DNA from: an uncultured Bacillota bacterium
GTDB lineage: Bacteria > Bacillota > Clostridia > Peptostreptococcales > Anaerovoracaceae
DNA length: 6,328 nucleotides
Direction of reading: 5' to 3'
Assembly (NCBI GenBank): GCA_946546075.1
Contig: CAMNNV010000076.1
Span: forward strand, 1-6,328
Numbering within the stretch: position 1 is the stretch's first letter; every line of letters begins with the position of its first letter. The position numbers and the translations under genes were made by a program. Below the pieces are notes generated by a model. The model searched no databases, was not told where the DNA came from, and worked only from the letters and a program-made list of their open reading frames with translations. This document shows positions 1 through 5,177 of this stretch, piece by piece.

Positions 1-28
1 AATCCATGTGAATTCTTCCATCCTTTTC

Positions 29-57
29 TTGAGATGGGAAATCAAATGGAGTATATT
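29..57 (+). promoter_or_regulatory. Putative sigma-A promoter for rho
   Basis: A -35 box TTGAGA (29-34, 5 of 6 matches to TTGACA) is followed after exactly 17 nt by a -10 box TATATT (52-57, 5 of 6 matches to TATAAT). Transcription would start near position 64, giving a rho leader of about 105 nt. This is the best promoter-like pair seen before rho and fits rho being the first gene of its transcript. No experimental start is known; the assignment rests on the match alone. Confidence 0.65.
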
Positions 58-105
58 ATACAGGTGAACGAAACACATCTTTTTACGATAGTCATGTTCT
101 ATTAG

Positions 106-129
106 GTGCCGCAGGATTTTGCGCAGCAC
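106..129 (+). promoter_or_regulatory. Hairpin in the rho 5' leader
   Basis: GTGC-CGCA (106-113) can pair with TGCG (120-123) and GCAC (126-129), giving 8 base pairs with a 2-nt bulge (CA, 124-125) and a 6-nt loop (GGATTT). No T-run follows, so it is not an intrinsic terminator. It lies between the predicted transcript start and the ribosome binding site of rho. Autogenous control of rho through its leader is known in other bacteria, but nothing here proves that this hairpin takes part. Confidence 0.3.
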
Positions 130-150
130 ATCTGGAAACATCCCATCACC

Positions 151-160
151 GGAGAAAGGA
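151..160 (+). promoter_or_regulatory. Ribosome binding site that fixes the rho start
   Basis: The purine run GGAGAAAGGA ends 8 nt before the ATG at 169. No comparable site precedes the in-frame GTG at 106, and the ATG at 181 lies about 20 nt away, too far for this site. The site therefore supports 169 as the rho start. Confidence 0.7.
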
Positions 161-168
161 TTTATATT

Positions 169-1698
169 ATGTGGAAAACAATGGACGAAGCAACTCTCAA
201 GACGAAAACAGTAGCCGATCTCAGGCAGATCGCCAAGACGTTTGGCCTTGAAGGGTATTCTAAGATGAAGAAAGCAGAGCTCATAACGGCGCTCATGAAA
301 GATGAAGATCCGAAACCGGAGGGAAGCGAGGCACCTGAGAAAAAGGCAGAAGCCCCGGCTAAGCAGGAAGAGAAACCTTCCCAGAAGGGACATAGCAAGG
401 GCAAAGGCCAGAACAGAAGGAAGAAGAACCAGTCGGCAGGCAGAACAGAACAGAAGGCGGAGAAGCCGGAAGAAGCCAAGGAATCTGCCGATCATGCAAA
501 GGCTGAGAAGGCCGAGAAGAGCGAGGAAAACAAAGAGAGCAAGTCTCGCGACAACAAGAACGTGGTGCCGGACAGAGACGATCGCTTTGAAGCGGAAGGT
601 ATCCTGGAACTGGCAGACGACGGCTTCGGGTTCCTCCGGTTCAACAACTTCCTCACAAGTGACAAGGACATATACGTTGCACCTGCTCAGATCAGAAGAT
701 TCAATCTGAAGACGGGAGACAAGGTCAAGGGCATATGCAGACAGCCGAATGAAGGCAACCGGTTCGGAGCACTGCTCTACGTCGTATCCGTCAATGGAGA
801 AGAACCGGGAGCAGCCATCAAGAGACCGGACTTTGAGAGCTTGACACCGATCTTCCCGGAGGAGAGGTTCAATCTCGAGAAAGGCAGCAGAGACCTGAGC
901 CTCAGACTCATAGATCTCATCGCACCGGTAGGCAAAGGCCAGAGAGGTCTCATCGTTGCACCGCCAAAGGCAGGTAAGACGGTACTTCTCAAGAAGATGG
1001 CAAACGCCATCGAGAACAACTATCCTGAAGTTGAGATGATCGTTCTTCTCGTAGACGAAAGGCCGGAAGAAGTAACGGATATGAAGCGCAGCCTGAAGGG
1101 CGGCGAGGTCATCTACTCGACTTTCGACGAGATGCCGCAGCACCACGTGAAGGTGGCGGAGATGGTACTTGCCAGAGCACAGAGGCTGGCAGAGCACGGC
1201 AAAGACGTTGTGGTGCTTCTCGACAGCATCACAAGGCTGGCCAGAGCATATAACCTGGTGGTTCCTCCATCGGGCAAAACGCTCAGCGGCGGTTTCGATC
1301 CTGGCGCACTCCATAAGCCGAAGAAGTTCTTCGGTGCTGCAAGAAAGCTGGAAGAAGGCGGCAGCATCACGATCCTGGCGACGGCTCTCGTAGAGACGGG
1401 AAGCCGTATGGACGACCTGATCTATGAAGAGTTCAAGGGCACAGGCAACATGGAACTGCACCTCGACAGGAAGATGAGCGAGAAGAGGATCTTCCCTGCC
1501 ATCAACCTGAACAAGTCGGGAACGAGACGAGAAGATCTGCTCATGAACCAGGATGAACTGGAAGCCATCTGGCACATGCGAAGAGCACTGGGCAACAGAG
1601 ACAACCAGGAAGCATCCGAGGCGATCCTCGACAACCTGGCGCACACGAGAGATAACAAGACATTTATTGAACTCATCAAAAAGGTAAGATTGGACTAA
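169..1698 (+). CDS. rho: Transcription termination factor Rho
   Basis: Rho is a homohexameric RNA-dependent ATPase and translocase that binds nascent transcripts and dissociates RNA polymerase in the cytoplasm. From the ATG at 169 the protein has 509 residues. An N-terminal Rho_N helical domain (about 10-44, TVADLRQIAKTFGLEGYSK) is followed by a K/E/A-rich low-complexity insertion (about 45-139). Next come the cold-shock-type RNA-binding domain (about 140-210, DGFGFLRFNN, DIYVAPAQIRRFNLKTGD) and the ATPase core. The core has Walker A APPKAGKT (K270, T271), Walker B and bicyclomycin-region LLDSITRLARAYN (D352, S353), the Q-loop PPSGKTLSGGFDPGALHKPK and the secondary-channel/R-loop segment EEFKGTGNMELHLDR. 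All catalytic motifs are intact. The length exceeds the roughly 420 residues of the E. coli protein because of the insertion. An annotation from the GTG at 106 would add 21 residues without a ribosome binding site and is less likely. The gene heads the rho-yqhQ-prmC unit. Confidence 0.98.
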   Translation: MWKTMDEATLKTKTVADLRQIAKTFGLEGYSKMKKAELITALMKDEDPKPEGSEAPEKKAEAPAKQEEKPSQKGHSKGKGQNRRKKNQSAGRTEQKAEKPEEAKESADHAKAEKAEKSEENKESKSRDNKNVVPDRDDRFEAEGILELADDGFGFLRFNNFLTSDKDIYVAPAQIRRFNLKTGDKVKGICRQPNEGNRFGALLYVVSVNGEEPGAAIKRPDFESLTPIFPEERFNLEKGSRDLSLRLIDLIAPVGKGQRGLIVAPPKAGKTVLLKKMANAIENNYPEVEMIVLLVDERPEEVTDMKRSLKGGEVIYSTFDEMPQHHVKVAEMVLARAQRLAEHGKDVVVLLDSITRLARAYNLVVPPSGKTLSGGFDPGALHKPKKFFGAARKLEEGGSITILATALVETGSRMDDLIYEEFKGTGNMELHLDRKMSEKRIFPAINLNKSGTRREDLLMNQDELEAIWHMRRALGNRDNQEASEAILDNLAHTRDNKTFIELIKKVRLD

Positions 1699-1719
1699 GA
1701 GAAACGCAGAGGCATATAT

Positions 1720-2745
1720 ATGGATCTCAGCAAGATATTCCTCAAGGATGCATGCCCGACAAGGATGGGCGGCCAGGCCGTCATGGAAGGCATCATGATG
1801 AAAGGGGAGAAGAAGACTGCCCTGGCAGTCAGGATCCCCGACGGAAGGATAAGGATCAAGACAACTGAAAACAAGAAGCAGAGCAAGTGGATGACGTATC
1901 CGCTCATCAGAGGCGTCGTGGCATTCGTCATATCCCTGGTGCAGGGAACGAAGACCCTCATGGATTCTGCCGAGATCCTCACCCTTTACGATGAGGAGGA
2001 GTACGAGCAGTCCCGCTTTGAGAAGTGGATCGAGAAGAAATTCGGAAGCAAAGCCCTTTGGAATTTCATGCTCTATTCATCTGTGATCATCGCCGTGGCG
2101 TTCGCTCTCGGGATGTTCCTGATACTGCCTACATGGGTGGTAAACCTGATGAAGCATTTCACAGACAGCGTGTTCTGGCTCAACTTCGTTGAAGGCCTGC
2201 TGAGGATACTGATGTTCATCGGCTACATCTGGGCCGTATCCTTCATGCCGGATATCAGGACCACATTCCGGTATCACGGCGCAGAACACAAGACCATACA
2301 CTGCTTTGAGAACAGACTGGAACTCACACCGGAGAACTGCCAGAGCTTCCCTACACTTCATCCGAGATGCGGGACAAGTTTTCTGATGTTCGTGTTCATC
2401 ATAGCCTTCGCCCTCCATTTCGTTTTGGGATGGCCGGTGCTGTGGCTTCGTATCCTCACGAGGCTCATGCTCCTGCCGGTGATCGCGGGGCTTTCATATG
2501 AACTGCTCAAGTGGGCAGGACGAAGCGACAATATCGTAGTGAAGGTACTGAGCCTTCCGGGGCTGTATCTGCAGAAGATAACGACAAAGGAGCCGGATAT
2601 CGGGCAGCTTGAAGTGGCCATAGCTTCCATCAACGCAGTCTGCGACGACACTCCGGCAAGAGAATATATAATAGGAAAGGACGGCAGTGAAGAACCTGTC
2701 GATTTGACGATAGATGAAAACGAGGATACTGATCAAAGAGGGTGA
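1720..2745 (+). CDS. yqhQ: DUF1385 family membrane protein (YqhQ-like)
   Basis: This 341-residue protein belongs to the DUF1385 family, typified by B. subtilis YqhQ, whose biochemical role is not known to me. The family signature GGQAVMEGIMMKG is at residues 17-29, and RYHGAEHKTIHCFE at about 184-197 is the second conserved block; its histidines and glutamate could bind a metal, which is inference. Hydrophobic segments lie at about 115-140, 158-176, 219-243 and 245-263, so it is probably a multi-pass inner-membrane protein. A conserved HPRCGTSF stretch (214-221) precedes the third segment. The C-terminus (LSLPGLYLQKITTKEP and a helix ending in INAV) is typical of the family, and an acidic tail follows. 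AGAGG at 1708-1712 precedes the ATG by 7 nt. The gap to rho is 21 nt, and the gene overlaps prmC. Linkage to rho and prmC is common in Clostridia, but it does not reveal the function. Confidence 0.92.
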   Translation: MDLSKIFLKDACPTRMGGQAVMEGIMMKGEKKTALAVRIPDGRIRIKTTENKKQSKWMTYPLIRGVVAFVISLVQGTKTLMDSAEILTLYDEEEYEQSRFEKWIEKKFGSKALWNFMLYSSVIIAVAFALGMFLILPTWVVNLMKHFTDSVFWLNFVEGLLRILMFIGYIWAVSFMPDIRTTFRYHGAEHKTIHCFENRLELTPENCQSFPTLHPRCGTSFLMFVFIIAFALHFVLGWPVLWLRILTRLMLLPVIAGLSYELLKWAGRSDNIVVKVLSLPGLYLQKITTKEPDIGQLEVAIASINAVCDDTPAREYIIGKDGSEEPVDLTIDENEDTDQRG

Positions 2746-3601
2746 ATACAGACTTGCGAAAGCATTCGTCATGGATCCTAAGGTGGACGCAGAGGAGCTG
2801 TACAGCTTCCTGACGGGTGTGGACAGAGTCGCCATCTTCATGAACGCAGAAAAAGAAGTAGACGAAGAGACGGAGAAAAAGTATTTCGAGCTCATCGAAA
2901 AAAGAGCATCGAGGATACCTCTCCAGCACATAACGGGGCACCAGAGCTTCATGGGCTATGATTTCAAAGTCAGCCCGGAGGTGCTCATCCCGAGACAGGA
3001 TACGGAGACGCTGGTAACGGAAGCGGCAAGGGTGATCCAGACCACAACAAGGCCGAAACCGGGGTTCTTTGACAGACTCAAGGGACGCAAAGAATGGGAG
3101 GTTCTCGACCTCTGCTGCGGCAGCGGCTGCGTAGGCATTTCGCTGGCCAAGATCTGTTCGAACATCGAAGTCACGGCATCGGACATCAGCGACGGAGCCA
3201 TCGCCGTGGCAAAAGAGAATGCCGAGGATCTGAGAGCGAAAGTGGAATTTTTGCAGGGAGACTTGTTCGCCCCACACAAAGACCGCAAATACGATATGAT
3301 CGTGTGCAACCCGCCGTACATCAGACGCGCCATCATACAGATCCTTCAGGAGGAAGTAAAGGATCACGAGCCGAGAGGCGCCCTGGATGGAGGAAGAGAC
3401 GGGCTGGATTTCTATAAGAGGATCGTAGCAGAAGCACCGGATCATCTGAAGAAAGACGGGTTCCTTCTCATGGAGATCGGTCACGATCAGGGTGAGGCGC
3501 TCCGCAAGCTCATCAAGGACTCCGAGAAATTCACGCCTGCCGAAGTAATTCGTGATTTACCGGGCAAGGAACGTGTGGTAAAATGTCAATTAATAAAATA
3601 A
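2714..3601 (+). CDS. prmC: Peptide chain release factor N5-glutamine methyltransferase PrmC
   Basis: PrmC uses S-adenosylmethionine to methylate the glutamine of the GGQ motif in release factors RF1 and RF2, which raises their peptide-release activity. The 295-residue protein has the usual small helical N-terminal domain that contacts the release factor (about 1-90, ending in RIPLQHITGHQSFMG) and the family segment VLIPRQDTETLV. The Rossmann methyltransferase domain follows: motif I DLCCGSGCVG (132-141) binds the cofactor, and NPPY (199-202) is the catalytic motif that holds the substrate glutamine. The start at 2714 lies inside yqhQ (32-nt overlap) and has no clear ribosome binding site, which suggests translational coupling. 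I prefer it to the ATG at 2771 because the first residues (IKEGEYRLAKAFVMDPKVDA) resemble the family N-terminus. In many Clostridia prfA, encoding its RF1 substrate, comes next; here hydG does. Confidence 0.96.
   Translation: MKTRILIKEGEYRLAKAFVMDPKVDAEELYSFLTGVDRVAIFMNAEKEVDEETEKKYFELIEKRASRIPLQHITGHQSFMGYDFKVSPEVLIPRQDTETLVTEAARVIQTTTRPKPGFFDRLKGRKEWEVLDLCCGSGCVGISLAKICSNIEVTASDISDGAIAVAKENAEDLRAKVEFLQGDLFAPHKDRKYDMIVCNPPYIRRAIIQILQEEVKDHEPRGALDGGRDGLDFYKRIVAEAPDHLKKDGFLLMEIGHDQGEALRKLIKDSEKFTPAEVIRDLPGKERVVKCQLIK
3556..3584 (+). promoter_or_regulatory. Putative extended -10 promoter for hydG-hydF
   Basis: TTTACC (3556-3561, 4 of 6 matches to TTGACA) and TAAAAT (3579-3584, 5 of 6 matches to TATAAT) are 17 nt apart, with a TG one nucleotide before the -10 box (3576-3577). 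They lie within the last codons of prmC, in a locally A/T-rich patch. The transcript would start near 3591, about 140 nt before the hydG ATG. A promoter upstream of the terminator at 3679-3707 is required unless hydG relies wholly on read-through from prmC, because nothing fits between the terminator and hydG. The match could still be chance in coding sequence. Confidence 0.45.
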
Positions 3602-3678
3602 GGCAATGACATGCTGACGCGAAGGGGCCGCAGGGCGCCCGACGCAGAAGGTGGCACCCTGCAGGAGAAGAAGTTTTC
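3602..3678 (+). ncRNA. Candidate structured leader RNA before hydG
   Basis: This non-coding, GC-rich stretch between the prmC stop and the terminator can form strong structure. Fold A is a long hairpin: GCAGGGCGCC (3630-3639) with GGCACCCTGC (3653-3662), 9 of 10 pairs and one C-A mismatch. Fold B is a hairpin built from CTGACG (3614-3619) with CGCAG (3643-3647, one bulged A) plus GGGC (3625-3628) with GCCC (3637-3640). Its 8-nt loop carries GCAGGG (3630-3635), which can pair with CCCTGC (3657-3662) as a 6-bp H-type pseudoknot. The two folds exclude each other. With the terminator that follows, this resembles a riboswitch or attenuator. I could not assign it to a known class, and the folds come from reading by eye, not from energy calculation or comparative data. 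Confidence 0.35.
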
Positions 3679-3707
3679 CCTCTGGTGGTGTCCCACCAGA
3701 GGTTTTT
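3679..3707 (+). terminator. Intrinsic terminator between prmC and hydG
   Basis: CCTCTGGTGG (3679-3688) pairs perfectly with CCACCAGAGG (3693-3702) over 10 bp around a TGTC tetraloop, and TTTTT (3703-3707) follows at once. This is a textbook Rho-independent terminator on the plus strand. The opposite side has no T-run, so it works in one direction. It could end the rho-yqhQ-prmC transcript, act as the conditional terminator of a hydG leader, or do both. Its end is only 25 nt from the hydG start codon. Confidence 0.88.
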
Positions 3708-3732
3708 GTATGAAAAAAGAGAGGTAAGGAAA

Positions 3733-5157
3733 ATGAGTAACTACAACAGCAAGTCCCTCAAGGCAGAGGAATTCATCTCGGATGAGGAGATCCTGGAAAC
3801 TCTGAAATTCGCAGAGGAAAACAAAGATGACACGGAGACGATGAAAAAGATCCTGGAGCGCGCAAGGGACTGCAAAGGTCTGACGTACAGAGAAGCTGCG
3901 CAGCTTTTGGAATGTGAGGATCCTGAGATACAGGAACTGATTTTCAGCACGGCGAAGTATATAAAAGAGAGAAATTACGGCAACAGGATCGTGATGTTCG
4001 CACCGCTGTATCTTTCGAATTACTGCATCAATGGATGCCGCTACTGCCCATATCACGGACAGAACAAGCACATCAGAAGAAGCAAGCTGACACAGGAAGA
4101 GATCAAGAAGGAAGTCATCGCGCTTCAGGATATGGGACACAAGAGACTTGCCATCGAGCTTGGTGAGCATCCGACCATCAACCCGATCGAGTACGTGCTG
4201 GAAAGCATCGAGACGATCTACAGCATCAAGCATAAAAATGGTGCGATCAGACGTGTCAACGTGAACATCGCAGCGACAACAGTGGAGAACTACAAGAAGC
4301 TCCACGATGCCGGCATCGGCACATACATCCTGTTCCAGGAGACATATAATAAGAAGCAGTACGAATTCCTGCACCCGACTGGCCCGAAATCAGACTACGC
4401 ATACCATACAGAAGCGATGGACAGAGCAATGCAGGGCGGTATCGACGATGTGGGATGCGGCGTACTGTTCGGTCTCAATCTGTACAAGTATGATTTCGTA
4501 GGTATCCTGATGCACGCAAAGCATCTCGAAGATACTTACGGCTGCGGTCCTCACACCATCAGCGTACCGAGGGTAAGACCGGCTGACGACATCAATCCGG
4601 ACGACCTGAAGAACGGTGTGCCTGATGATGTTTTCAAGAGGATCATCGCGATCCTCCGTATCGCAGTACCGTACACGGGCATCATCATGTCCACGAGAGA
4701 GTCTGAGGAAATGAGAGGCGAAGCCATCGAGATCGGCGTTTCTCAGATCAGCGGCGGCAGCCGTACCAGCGTCGGCGGATACGTCGAAGAGGAAAAGGAA
4801 GAAGACAACTCCGCACAGTTCGACGTAAACGACAGAAGAACTCTCGGTGAAGTCGTAGACTGGCTCATCGACAAGGATCACGTGCCTTCCTTCTGCACAG
4901 CATGCTACAGAGCAGGAAGAACAGGTGACAGATTTATGAGCCTCGTCAAGAAAGGACAGATCGCAAACATCTGCCTGCCGAACGCCCTGATGACACTCAA
5001 AGAGTACCTCGAGGACTATGCATCAGAAGAAACGAAGGAAAAGGGTCTCGCTCTCATCAGGAGACAGCTTGACAATATCCCGAACGAAAAGGTGAGGGAT
5101 CTCGTGACCCAGCATCTGGAGGATATGGATCAGGGAATGAGAGATTTCAGACTGTAG
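3733..5157 (+). CDS. hydG: [FeFe]-hydrogenase maturase HydG (radical SAM tyrosine lyase)
   Basis: HydG cleaves tyrosine to p-cresol and dehydroglycine and turns the latter into the CO and CN- ligands of the H-cluster, releasing an Fe(CO)2(CN) unit bound to cysteine. The 474-residue protein has the usual family length. The radical-SAM cluster motif CX3CX2C is CINGCRYC (C98, C102, C105), within a ThiH-like barrel. The C-terminal auxiliary cluster motif CX2CX22C is complete (C388, C391, C414), which separates HydG from ThiH. H261 and H264 (LMHAKHLEDTYG) are candidates for the dangler-iron histidine known from Thermoanaerobacter. The start at 3733 follows AGAGGTAAGG (3720-3729); the upstream in-frame ATG at 3685 lies within the terminator hairpin and is rejected. 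hydF follows 20 nt later. Expression probably depends on passing the terminator just upstream. Confidence 0.98.
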   Translation: MSNYNSKSLKAEEFISDEEILETLKFAEENKDDTETMKKILERARDCKGLTYREAAQLLECEDPEIQELIFSTAKYIKERNYGNRIVMFAPLYLSNYCINGCRYCPYHGQNKHIRRSKLTQEEIKKEVIALQDMGHKRLAIELGEHPTINPIEYVLESIETIYSIKHKNGAIRRVNVNIAATTVENYKKLHDAGIGTYILFQETYNKKQYEFLHPTGPKSDYAYHTEAMDRAMQGGIDDVGCGVLFGLNLYKYDFVGILMHAKHLEDTYGCGPHTISVPRVRPADDINPDDLKNGVPDDVFKRIIAILRIAVPYTGIIMSTRESEEMRGEAIEIGVSQISGGSRTSVGGYVEEEKEEDNSAQFDVNDRRTLGEVVDWLIDKDHVPSFCTACYRAGRTGDRFMSLVKKGQIANICLPNALMTLKEYLEDYASEETKEKGLALIRRQLDNIPNEKVRDLVTQHLEDMDQGMRDFRL

Positions 5158-5166
5158 CCTGCGGGC

Positions 5167-5174
5167 GGAGGTGA
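5167..5174 (+). promoter_or_regulatory. Ribosome binding site of hydF
   Basis: GGAGGTGA is an almost perfect complement of the 16S rRNA 3' end. Its GGAGG core (5167-5171) sits 6 nt before the ATG at 5178. It fixes the hydF start and argues against the GTG at 5171, which lies inside it. Confidence 0.8.
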
Positions 5175-5177
5175 CGC

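Noticed and set aside
106..168. Extension of rho to the GTG at 106
   Set aside because: There is no ribosome binding site before it, it overlaps the leader hairpin, and a good site precedes the ATG at 169.
302..709. 135-codon plus-strand frame rich in arginine inside rho
   Set aside because: It is the +1 shadow of the K/E-rich Rho insertion; AAG and GAA codons read out of frame give AGA/AGG arginine runs. No ribosome binding site or family similarity was seen.
2630..3484. 284-codon open frame on the minus strand opposite prmC and the end of yqhQ
   Set aside because: Its codons lie in exact register with those of prmC. Stops in that frame need TTA, CTA or TCA codons in prmC, which are rare in this codon usage. 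The product shows no family motif, while the plus strand encodes clear PrmC motifs.
3648..3662. T-box-like core AAGGTGGCACC
   Set aside because: It resembles the T-box bulge consensus (GGGTGGNACCGCG), but the CGCG that should follow and a matching UCCCU-type partner forming a proper antiterminator are not convincing. The leader is too short for a full T-box with specifier loop, and the downstream gene is not an amino-acid gene.
3602..3707. Membership of a known riboswitch class (TPP, SAM, fluoride, ZTP, glycine, c-di-GMP, NiCo and others considered)
   Set aside because: None of the conserved core sequences I remember for these classes is present. This is a comparison from memory; a covariance-model search of Rfam would be decisive.
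3685..3732. Extension of hydG to the ATG... frame start at 3685
   Set aside because: The initiation codon would lie inside the 5' arm of the terminator hairpin without a ribosome binding site; ATG 3733 has AGAGGTAAGG just before it and gives the normal HydG length.
3601..3732. Mobile element, CRISPR or attachment site in the prmC-hydG gap
   Set aside because: There are no direct repeats, spacer pattern, tRNA end or inverted-repeat borders other than the terminator and leader helices.
3586..4374. 262-codon open frame on the minus strand opposite the hydG start and leader
   Set aside because: Same cause: it is in codon register with hydG, whose radical-SAM motifs are unmistakable. The translated minus-strand product is hydrophobic, Cys-rich and resembles nothing known to me.
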